Below are positions 15,229-20,702 of a DNA stretch of 20,702 nt, one piece after another; position 1 is the stretch's first letter, and each line of letters begins with the position of its first letter. The stretch spans positions 1 to 20,702 of the IMG/VR virus record IMGVR_UViG_3300032313_000391; one strand, 5' to 3'. The position numbers were made by a program, and so were the translations under genes. The notes below the pieces were generated by a model. That model saw nothing but the letters and a program-made list of their open reading frames with translations. It searched no databases and was not told where the DNA came from. Source of the stretch: a virus.

Positions 15229-15941
15229 TACTTGTGGCCAAGTTCGTTTATATCTGTCATTACGACAACACAGTACTTTGTTCCTGACTTCATTGGAAGA
15301 GAGGCATGCTCATATATGTAGTTTGAAGGGAAAACTGCAATATCCCCCACCTTTGGCTTATATACAAGATTGTCTAGCCTTGGAAACTTTAAGTCTCCCC
15401 CTTCATAGTCATCATTAATGTAGATAACAGCAGAAACGGTACAATTATATCTTGGTCCGTGATCTGCGTGAATATTAAAGTGTGTGCCTTCTCCTTCGTA
15501 CTTTACAAAATTAAAGGCTTCATAATATACAACATTGATCCCCCAATATTTAGCATAGTCATCTATGCAATATTTAAGTTTTTGATATATTTCTTCATGT
15601 AAATCAATTAGTTCTGAGTTTGTTTTACTTTTTGGACCAAGGTTTTCTTGCTTATATTTAAAGTCTACGCAATCTCTTGCTTTTTTAATTGGAGTTGAAG
15701 AGTTTGTTACCTGTGCCTCTGACCATCTATATGGTCCGCTACCGCTTAGATTTGATTCAAGTGTACTTATGTATCTATTTGCGTCATCTAAAGAGAATGT
15801 GTTGTGATAAACATGCAAACCCAGACCAAGATTTTCAGTAGTGATACCATGATCTAAGCCCCTAAGAGGAACTCTGTTTGATGCTGTTTCCGATCTATCT
15901 TTTGTAAACCAGGCATTATTATTTTCATCATAATCTACCAT
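15228..15941 (-). CDS. 2OG/Fe(II) oxygenase, prolyl-4-hydroxylase superfamily (copy 1, first gene of operon)
   Basis: This 237-aa protein has iron ligands His158-x-Asp160 (NIHADHG) and distal His212 (YEHASLP), with 2OG-binding Lys222 (SGTKY). AVIYINDDYEGGDLKFP is the core strand. It is a close paralogue of copy 2, sharing DCVDFK at 90-95 and EAFNFVKY at 141-148. It opens the nine-gene operon: an extended -10 box lies about 33 nt upstream and AAAGGAGAA precedes the ATG by 6-7 nt, the strongest ribosome site in the operon. The stop overlaps the GTG of the next gene. The substrate is unknown; the protein would act in the cytoplasm, having no export signal. Confidence 0.9.
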   Translation of the reverse strand: MVDYDENNNAWFTKDRSETASNRVPLRGLDHGITTENLGLGLHVYHNTFSLDDANRYISTLESNLSGSGPYRWSEAQVTNSSTPIKKARDCVDFKYKQENLGPKSKTNSELIDLHEEIYQKLKYCIDDYAKYWGINVVYYEAFNFVKYEGEGTHFNIHADHGPRYNCTVSAVIYINDDYEGGDLKFPRLDNLVYKPKVGDIAVFPSNYIYEHASLPMKSGTKYCVVVMTDINELGHK

Positions 15942-15971
15942 AAAATTCTCCTTTTAGGCTACTCATTACTA

Positions 15972-15995
15972 TAAGTATACCATAAAAAATACTTA
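15972..15995. repeat. Inverted repeat overlapping the oxygenase-operon promoter
   Basis: TAAGTAT and ATACTTA form a perfect 7-bp stem around a 10-nt loop. One arm contains most of the -10 hexamer of the promoter at 15974-15982, so a repressor or activator bound here would control the operon. No protein is known to bind it. Confidence 0.45.
15974..15982 (-). promoter_or_regulatory. Extended -10 promoter (TGGTATACT) of the oxygenase operon
   Basis: The minus strand reads TGGTATACT in the 57-nt gap between the 128-aa gene and the first oxygenase. Transcription would start about 25 nt before the ATG at 15941, and that leader contains the AAAGGAGAA ribosome site. The same nonamer stands before the head operon at 3348-3356. 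Confidence 0.55.
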
Positions 15996-15998
15996 AGA

Positions 15999-16385
15999 TT
16001 ATTCTGTAATTTCTGGTTCAAGTAACTCTGGGTTACTTGCCAAAGCAGCGTTTAATGCAGATCCGTACTCATTACTTAAATCAACTATAAGTACAAGTTT
16101 AACCACGTTGTCTACAACAAATGCAAACTTCCCGTGTCCTGCAAAAGAATCGAATGGCTTTGTAGATTGACGAACAAACGGAAAGTCTTCAAGTGATGAG
16201 TCATAGGTATCTCCAACACTAGGAATTTCTCTCATATTAGAAAGATTAACAATGGTAGGGTTATTCTCATAAGCAAACACCTTGTCAGCATTTCTTTCGG
16301 CTACTGGACTTCCATCATCATTGATCTCTACTACCTCAAGAGGGACGATGTCTTGTCCTACTTTTAAATTGTATACTTTTCTCAT
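15999..16385 (-). CDS. Unidentified 128-aa protein
   Basis: I cannot assign a family. The N-terminus (MRKVYNLKVGQDIVPLEVVEINDDGSP) reads like a small beta domain. A second beta-rich part, GKFAFVVDNVVKLVLIVD (about 85-102), is hydrophobic but broken by charges and is not a clear membrane helix. The tail (SALNAALASNPELLEPEITE) is helical. It lies between the Phe-Phe-Pro fibre-type gene and the oxygenase operon, with its own -35/-10 pair upstream and an AAGGAG site 8 nt before the ATG. Position allows a small structural role or a role linked to the oxygenases. Confidence 0.7.
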   Translation of the reverse strand: MRKVYNLKVGQDIVPLEVVEINDDGSPVAERNADKVFAYENNPTIVNLSNMREIPSVGDTYDSSLEDFPFVRQSTKPFDSFAGHGKFAFVVDNVVKLVLIVDLSNEYGSALNAALASNPELLEPEITE

Positions 16386-16422
16386 TATTTAATCTCCTTA
16401 GATTTATGTATATATATCATTT

Positions 16423-16450
16423 ATTATACCTTAACAATCGCATCCTGCAA
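16423..16450 (-). promoter_or_regulatory. Candidate promoter TTGCAG-16 nt-TATAAT before the 128-aa gene
   Basis: The -35 is TTGCAG (16445-16450) and the -10 is TATAAT (16423-16428) with a 16-nt spacer. It overlaps the end of the Phe-Phe-Pro protein gene. This is the best bipartite sigma-70-type match noticed in the window. Confidence 0.5.
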
Positions 16451-17336
16451 ACGAACCACAACTGTCATACGCACATGAACAACATTGGGTGTTCTGGAAG
16501 CAGATAACTGTGCATGGACCGCATGGGAATGAATATGAGTAACTTCCATTAGGACTACACGCAAAGTATGGGAAGAATGGTCCGAATGATGGGAAGAACG
16601 GGAAGAACGGGAAGAATGGTGGGAAGAACGGGAAGAATGGTGGGAAGAACGGGAAGAATGGTGGGAAGAATGGTGGGAAGAATGGTGGGAAGAATGGGAA
16701 GAATGGTGGGAAGAACGGTGGGAAGAACGGAAAGAATGGAGCAATAGTGGTTACGCTATTAGAGGCTGGAGATGTTCCAGAATTTCCATTTGCGTTAGTT
16801 GCATAAACAGTATATGTTTGAGCAGTATTTGCTTCTTGTGTAACTGTTGTAGATGTTCCTGCAACTGAGCCAGACTTTCCATCTGATGACGCCCAGGTAT
16901 AAGAAGTAATTGCTGAGCCACCATTGGATGGTGCTGACCAGTTTACTGTATCTTGAACAACGCCTGCTGTAGCAGTCGGTGCAGATGGTGTTGCTGGAAC
17001 TGTTGTTACGGTTACCGCAGAAGAGGCAGATGATGCAGCAGAAGTTCCTGCAGCATTGGTTGCTGTTACTGTAAATGTTGGCGTTGCTGCAGAAGCAATT
17101 CCAGTTACAACAAGAGGAGACGATGCTCCAGTTGCTGTCTGTCCTGTGCTTGCTGTTACTGTAAAGGATGTAGCAGCAGGAGAAAGTGCTGGTAGAGAGA
17201 ATGCTACAGAAACTGCGCCATTGTTAAATGCCCGTCCAGTTCCTACGTTTGTTCCAGTTACACCTGTTGGTGCTAATGGTTCCAAAAAGTCATTTGACGC
17301 TTGGGACTTCTTACCTATCTTTTTACCTGCTGCCAT
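16431..17336 (-). CDS. Fibronectin-III-like protein with Phe-Phe-Pro repeat and Cys-rich tail
   Basis: This 301-aa protein has three parts. Residues 20-198 hold two Fn3-like beta-sandwiches (APTGVTGTNVG, then VPATPSAPTATAG and TYTVYATNANGNSG), of the type found in phage tail proteins. Residues 200-258 are almost pure FFP and FFPP units. Residues 260-301 hold ten cysteines (including QCCSC and CDC) among Gly, Ser and Tyr. There is no signal peptide; the N-terminus is basic (AAGKKIGKK). It most likely belongs to the tail or particle surface, since it follows the fibre genes. AGGAG precedes the ATG. The chosen frame is supported by the coherent Fn3 sequence upstream. The repeat prolines and the nearby P4H-like genes suggest an enzyme-substrate link, but nothing here proves it. 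Confidence 0.8.
   Translation of the reverse strand: MAAGKKIGKKSQASNDFLEPLAPTGVTGTNVGTGRAFNNGAVSVAFSLPALSPAATSFTVTASTGQTATGASSPLVVTGIASAATPTFTVTATNAAGTSAASSASSAVTVTTVPATPSAPTATAGVVQDTVNWSAPSNGGSAITSYTWASSDGKSGSVAGTSTTVTQEANTAQTYTVYATNANGNSGTSPASNSVTTIAPFFPFFPPFFPPFFPFFPPFFPPFFPPFFPFFPPFFPFFPPFFPFFPFFPSFGPFFPYFACSPNGSYSYSFPCGPCTVICFQNTQCCSCAYDSCGSFAGCDC
16563..16739 (-). repeat. Tandem 9/12-nt repeat encoding FFP and FFPP units
   Basis: The minus strand repeats TTCTTCCCA, often with an extra CCA or CCG codon. On the plus strand it is a purine-rich tract of GGGAAGAA blocks separated by TGG or CGG. Phe is nearly always TTC, so the DNA is more uniform than the protein requires, pointing to recent expansion. 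The units become irregular at the downstream end (SFGPFFPYF). Confidence 0.9.
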
Positions 17337-17370
17337 TTTTTAATCTCCTAATTTCTTATTGAATTTTGTA

Positions 17371-18639
17371 TTACGCTGTCAAGTCGCCAAAGGCAACCCA
17401 TGTGTTTGCTGCTCTCTTAAAGAGAGTTGCAGAAGACCATTGGGTTCTTAACTTTAATCCTGGTGTTGCGTTAACAGTTACTCCTGCACCTGCTGCAATT
17501 GTAACCTGACCTGCTCCAGTTTGAAGAATATCAATTGAAGTTCCAATTGGATAGTCAACTGCTGATGCTGGTGGAATTGTAAGAGTTAGTGCTGAGGCTG
17601 AACCCATTTCAATTAGGTCGTCTCTTTCAGTTAATGATGAAAGTGTATATGACGCTGTCTTCTGTGAAATTGGTGTTAAAGAATCTACCTTTAATCCAAG
17701 GCTAGTTGTTACTGATGCTGCAAAGTTTGCGTCATCGCCAAGTGCTGCAGCAAGTTCATCAAGTGTATTTAATGCTGCTGGTGCACCAGTTAGTAATGCA
17801 TTTACCTGTGATGTTGCATCTGCAATAGCCTCTGACTTAGCAGTTGCGATTGCTGAAGCCTGTGCTGTAGATACTGGCTTTGAAGCATCTGCTGTGTTAT
17901 CAACATTTCCAAGACCTACGTCTGCCTTTACAAGTCCTGCAGGTGATGTAATTGTTTTGTTTGTTAGAGTTTGTGTACCAGTTGTTGTAATTAGCAGGCT
18001 AGTGTCTGCAATTCCATGAACATCTGTTGTACCAGAGTTGTGTGTTGAAACTGATGTGTCTGCGTATGTCTTTGTTGCTACTGTTGAGTCAATATCAAAT
18101 CTTCCGTCTGCTGCATTCCAATCAAGACCTGTTCCTGCTAGTGTAGCCTGGTCTACCTCTGCTGCGTCGATTGCATTTGAAAGCATTGACTGTGTTACTA
18201 GGTCTGCAGTGTTTGCAATACCGTGAACAGATGTATCTGATTCATGTGTTGAAACTGCTGTGTCTGCATAAGTCTTTGTTGCAAGTTCTGCTGTGTTAGC
18301 AATACCGTGAATTTCTGTTGTGTCAAGTCTAAATGTTTCAATACTGTTTGCGATTGATTGTCCAACTGTCTGACCAAAGTTTGTAAAGAACGCTGGATCA
18401 TCATTTATTGCTGCTGCGATCTCATTAAGAGTATTAAGAGTCTCTGGAGCAGCATCTACTATGGCTGCTAGTTCGGCTGCATTAGCAAAATATGTTAATG
18501 CTGTCCAGGCTGAAGAGCCATTACCCATTTTAAACTTATTTGTGTCGGTTTCAAATCCGATTTCACCTGCTGCTAAAACAGGGTTTGCAGCCGTCCATTG
18601 TGCTGCAGTTCCTCTGCGCTGTTGCATTCTTGTTGCCAT
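17371..18639 (-). CDS. Tail fibre protein with Mtd-like N-terminus
   Basis: This 422-aa protein begins MATRMQQRRGTAAQWTAAN and continues with VLAAGEIGFETDTNKFKMGNG (21-41), the pattern of the N-terminal domain of major-tropism-determinant-like and other phage receptor-binding fibres, which trimerises and docks to the tail. Residues 105-220 contain the repeats EIHGIANT, SVHGIANT and DVHGIADT and two copies of ATKTYADT. APETLNTLNEIAAAI (64-78) recurs as APAALNTLDELAAAL (286-300) and in the 481-aa protein. The C-terminal third (from about 325, ASYTLSSLTERDDLIEMG) is a beta-rich domain common at fibre tips. An AAGGAGAA site precedes the ATG and a TGTTATAAT box lies 43 nt upstream. It should act at the particle surface in host recognition. 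Confidence 0.85.
   Translation of the reverse strand: MATRMQQRRGTAAQWTAANPVLAAGEIGFETDTNKFKMGNGSSAWTALTYFANAAELAAIVDAAPETLNTLNEIAAAINDDPAFFTNFGQTVGQSIANSIETFRLDTTEIHGIANTAELATKTYADTAVSTHESDTSVHGIANTADLVTQSMLSNAIDAAEVDQATLAGTGLDWNAADGRFDIDSTVATKTYADTSVSTHNSGTTDVHGIADTSLLITTTGTQTLTNKTITSPAGLVKADVGLGNVDNTADASKPVSTAQASAIATAKSEAIADATSQVNALLTGAPAALNTLDELAAALGDDANFAASVTTSLGLKVDSLTPISQKTASYTLSSLTERDDLIEMGSASALTLTIPPASAVDYPIGTSIDILQTGAGQVTIAAGAGVTVNATPGLKLRTQWSSATLFKRAANTWVAFGDLTA
17980..18327 (-). repeat. HGIA(N/D)T / ATKTYADT protein repeats in the 422-aa fibre
   Basis: Three HGIA(N/D)T units (near residues 111, 139 and 208) and two ATKTYADT-x-VSTH units (near 120 and 188) lie in this part of the gene. 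They are imperfect at the DNA level, so the duplications look old. Repeats of this kind occur in the shafts of phage fibres. Confidence 0.7.
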
Positions 18640-18682
18640 ATTTTTATTTCTCCTTATGGGGGCTGCCCAATTATCTTATCTT

Positions 18683-18691
18683 ATTATAACA
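18683..18691 (-). promoter_or_regulatory. Candidate extended -10 promoter (TGTTATAAT) for the 422-aa fibre gene
   Basis: The minus strand reads TGTTATAAT just after the stop of the 150-aa gene, with a leader of about 35 nt holding AAGGAGAA. Directly upstream, TCAATT and AATTGA form a 6-bp inverted repeat over the stop codon. Confidence 0.4.
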
Positions 18692-18699
18692 TCAATTTA

Positions 18700-19152
18700 T
18701 TAATTGAAATTATCTACTACACTACCGCCATCGAATACAACTGTCCACTCTGTTGAAGAGGGGCTACCTGCATCCAAACCTACACCCAATGGGCTATTGA
18801 ATGATCCACCTTCATAGAACTGAGACACTATGAAACCAGTTCCATCAATTGCGGTATCGTGAATGTGCTGTGGTAAGTTATTTGTATCATCAATGGTTGC
18901 TTGGGTATACCAAGTTCCATTGTAATAGAAATTAACTCTATTTGTTGCAGTGTCTAACCACTGCTTACCATTAGTTGGTGAAGAGGGAGCAGTTGATGAT
19001 ACAGTCATTCCTGTTACAGAATCTACATACTCCTTGGTTGCTGCGTGGCCTGCAATAGTAGGAGTTCCTACTGTTACTGCACTTCCGAATGTACCGCCGT
19101 TTGCTACGACCAATCCATTCTTGACCTTGAAGTCTTTATCGACTGTTGCCAT
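18700..19152 (-). CDS. Small tail-fibre-type protein (150 aa)
   Basis: The N-terminus MATVDKDFKVKNGLVVANGG is nearly the same as that of the 481-aa fibre protein encoded upstream, so both probably attach to the same base or partner. Residues 35-45 (HAATKEYVDSV) are the ATKxYVD motif common in phage tail fibres. APSSPTNGKQWLDTATNRVNFYYNGTWY (about 55-82) is a widespread phage structural motif in which WLDT/NGTWY form a small beta unit. The C-terminal part (FYEGGSFNSPLG, WTVVFDGGSVVDNF) is Gly-rich and unassigned. A GGGAG site precedes the ATG. It is likely a fibre component or a short accessory fibre. Confidence 0.75.
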   Translation of the reverse strand: MATVDKDFKVKNGLVVANGGTFGSAVTVGTPTIAGHAATKEYVDSVTGMTVSSTAPSSPTNGKQWLDTATNRVNFYYNGTWYTQATIDDTNNLPQHIHDTAIDGTGFIVSQFYEGGSFNSPLGVGLDAGSPSSTEWTVVFDGGSVVDNFN

Positions 19153-19187
19153 TTACTACTCCCTCTTCCAACTATTTTTATTTTTTA

Positions 19188-20633
19188 TTACTTAAGCAAT
19201 GTTCCGACAACAGTCACTGTTGAAGTGTTGTTGGCAGTTGTTACTAGAAGTTGTACATTTGCTCCTGAGATTGATGCTGAAACTGATCCAAGAGATGATC
19301 CTGTTGAGACCATTCCGTATTCAGTGATTGCAATGTTATCTGAAGAATCAAGTGTTAAAAGTACCTTTGAAATATCTGTGTGACTTCCATTGGCAACCTT
19401 TACAATGTATTCTGCTGAACGGTAATCAGCCTTTGCGAAAGCATGGGCTGTCTGAACTCCTGCTGTTGGTGCTGATAGAGTTGCTGCAACCTGCTTAGCA
19501 ACTGAGTTAATCTCAACTGCTGTGAAGTTTGGAACAACTGCTTCAAGAGCATCTACTGCTCTTTCATTTGTGAAGTAAAGGTTTGAACCTTCTGTAAGGT
19601 TAGAAGTTGTAGAATCTGCTATACCATTTTCTGCGGTGATAGTAAGTCCTGCACCTGTACCTGTAATTGTAATGTTTGAAAGTGTTGCACCAGTCAAAAG
19701 GGCTGCTGCTGAAGACTTAGCACGAGCATCTGTGAAGTACTGTGCTGTTCCTTCTGCTACATCAGATGTTGTAAGTGCATCTGCGTGTGCAATTGCTGCA
19801 GCCTGTGCAGCGTTTGCCTTAGATGTTGCATCTGCTGAAGCAGTTGCTTCTGCTGCAGCCTGTGCTGCGTCAGCCTCTGCCTTAGCAAATGCTGTTGTCG
19901 CAATCTGAGTTGTGTTTGTATCTGCTGCTGCTGTTGGGGCTGTAGGTACGCCAGTCAATGCTGGTGATGCTAGTGGAGCCTTTGTTCCAACAAGAGTTGT
20001 AAGGTTTGATACTGTGTCTGGTGAATCAGCAAGTGCTGCTGCCAATTCGTTAAGAGTATCAAGTGCTGCAGGTGCTGAATCAACAACTGCTGCTACAGCG
20101 TTAGTAATTGCTGTGTTACGATTTGAAACTTCGGTTGAAATTGCAGATGCAATAGCAGAGTTACGGTCTGTAACCTCTGTTGCAATTTTTCCATCTGTGT
20201 AACTGTTTGCTGAAGTTACTGCGTTATTAGCCTTTGTAGTTGCATCTGATGCTGCTGTTGCTTCTGCTGCAGTCTTTGCTGCTGCTGCTGCTCCAAGAAC
20301 ATCATATGATGCTGCTGTTGCAGAAATTGCACGAGCATTTGTAAAGTATAGGTTTGCGCCTTCTGCAAGGTCTGCAGTGTCATGGTTTGAAAGACTTGAT
20401 ACTGTACCAGTTACTGTTGCTGTAATTGTTCCTGCAGCAAAGTTACCTGATGCATCACGCTTTACAACTGTGTTTGCAGTGTTAGCAGATGTGGCTGTTC
20501 CGCCAATAAGACCAACGATGTAGTCTTGATCATCTTGCTTCTTTGTAAGAACTGCAAAACCGCCAACGGTTGCTGATGAACCTTCAACGACTAAACCACT
20601 CTTAATTTTAAAATCTTTATTTACTGTTGCCAT
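19188..20633 (-). CDS. Tail fibre protein (481 aa)
   Basis: The protein begins MATVNKDFKIKSGLVVEGSS. Three copies of the known fibre repeat EGxxxYFTxxRA occur at about 91-102, 294-305 and 348-359. Between them, KAPLASPALTGVPTAP (218-233) and NTTQIATTAFAKAE (240-253) form a classic phage tail-fibre motif. Long Ala-rich stretches (TAAEATAASDATTKAN, 121-136) predict coiled-coil shaft segments. APAALDTLNELAAALADSPD (188-207) is shared with the 422-aa protein. The C-terminal 110 residues are beta-rich and lack the repeats, which would be the tip or a joining domain. A strong AAGGAGAT site precedes the ATG. No chaperone gene is recognised in the window. Confidence 0.88.
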   Translation of the reverse strand: MATVNKDFKIKSGLVVEGSSATVGGFAVLTKKQDDQDYIVGLIGGTATSANTANTVVKRDASGNFAAGTITATVTGTVSSLSNHDTADLAEGANLYFTNARAISATAASYDVLGAAAAAKTAAEATAASDATTKANNAVTSANSYTDGKIATEVTDRNSAIASAISTEVSNRNTAITNAVAAVVDSAPAALDTLNELAAALADSPDTVSNLTTLVGTKAPLASPALTGVPTAPTAAADTNTTQIATTAFAKAEADAAQAAAEATASADATSKANAAQAAAIAHADALTTSDVAEGTAQYFTDARAKSSAAALLTGATLSNITITGTGAGLTITAENGIADSTTSNLTEGSNLYFTNERAVDALEAVVPNFTAVEINSVAKQVAATLSAPTAGVQTAHAFAKADYRSAEYIVKVANGSHTDISKVLLTLDSSDNIAITEYGMVSTGSSLGSVSASISGANVQLLVTTANNTSTVTVVGTLLK

Positions 20634-20650
20634 TTTTTATATCTCCTTAG

Positions 20651-20702
20651 TTATGCCTTAAGTCCAATTCGTGCGTAACGAACTGTGACTGGCTTGATCG
20701 CA
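20651..20702 (-). CDS. C-terminal fragment of an unidentified gene
   Basis: An open frame enters at the window edge and ends in TAA at 20653-20651; the visible end is AIKPVTVRYARIGLKA. It stops 17 nt before the fibre gene start, with that gene's ribosome site in the gap, so it is probably the previous gene of the same operon. Too little is visible to assign it. Confidence 0.6.
   Translation of the reverse strand, partial: AIKPVTVRYARIGLKA

Noticed and set aside
9547-15941. Bacterial biosynthetic gene cluster on a chromosome
   Set aside because: The cassette is embedded between phage fibre and head genes on the same strand with similar base composition and the same promoter motif, so it belongs to the phage as seen here.
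16563-16739. CRISPR array
   Set aside because: The repeats are 9-12 nt, contiguous, in frame and without unique spacers, so this is a coding minisatellite.
16424-16744. Minus-strand frame encoding a His-Ser repeat (HHSSHSS) protein
   Set aside because: It is the Phe-Phe-Pro repeat read in another frame. Only the 301-aa frame continues into coherent Fn3-like domains and has an AGGAG site before its start.
16431-17336. Collagen-like protein as target of the prolyl hydroxylase-type enzymes
   Set aside because: The repeat lacks Gly at every third position. Any link to the hydroxylases has to rest on the Phe-Phe-Pro units and is kept as a hypothesis only.
19636-20202. Two Ala/Val-rich open frames on the plus strand
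   Set aside because: They are antisense to the Ala-rich fibre gene, and GC-skewed codon use there removes stop codons on the other strand. They have no ribosome sites or recognisable domains.

Overview
The window reads as part of a tailed double-stranded DNA phage genome (Caudoviricetes). The evidence is a PBSX/HK97-type portal, a prohead protease with a scaffold-like tail, several tail-fibre-type proteins with phage fibre repeats, and very tight gene packing. All supported genes lie on the minus strand, so the map is read from base 20702 down to base 1. The DNA is AT-rich. Several genes carry an extended -10 box 6-9 nt before the ATG and no Shine-Dalgarno site, which suggests leaderless mRNAs. 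Together with the Fn3 and Mtd-N-like fibre proteins this makes an actinobacterial host, perhaps a low-GC aquatic one, a reasonable but unproven guess. No tRNA, rRNA, insertion sequence, CRISPR array or integrase is visible. The longest gap without a gene is the 99 nt between 9448 and 9546, so no stretch over 300 bases is empty.

Layout in order of transcription. (1) 20702-16431, tail-fibre region: the last residues of an unidentified protein, a 481-aa fibre protein, a 150-aa protein sharing its N-terminal anchor, a 422-aa fibre with an Mtd-like N-terminus and HGIA repeats, and a 301-aa protein with fibronectin-III-like domains, a long Phe-Phe-Pro repeat and a Cys-rich tail. A 128-aa protein of unknown function follows (16385-15999). 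(2) 15941-9547, the outstanding feature: nine tightly packed genes encoding six different 2-oxoglutarate/Fe(II) oxygenases of the prolyl-4-hydroxylase superfamily, two proteins of a shared poorly characterised family interleaved with them, and a short-chain dehydrogenase. (3) 9447-7417, an adenosylcobalamin-dependent (class II) ribonucleotide reductase, which would supply deoxynucleotides for phage replication. (4) 7396-3359, a 1345-aa virion-type protein with LamG-like domains and an embedded cupredoxin domain that keeps all four type-1 copper ligands. (5) 3340-1, the head region: a 134-aa protein, the portal, and an XkdF-like prohead protease whose C-terminal scaffold-like part has its own internal start with a consensus Shine-Dalgarno sequence. 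The major capsid gene would be expected just beyond base 1.

How the genes may work together is inference. The fibre and head genes build the particle and the reductase feeds replication. The oxygenase operon, just downstream of the fibre genes, may hydroxylate a phage structural protein (the Phe-Phe-Pro/Cys-rich protein is an obvious candidate), a host surface component, or a small molecule. The alternation oxygenase, partner, oxygenase, partner, oxygenase suggests that a two-gene module was duplicated and diversified.
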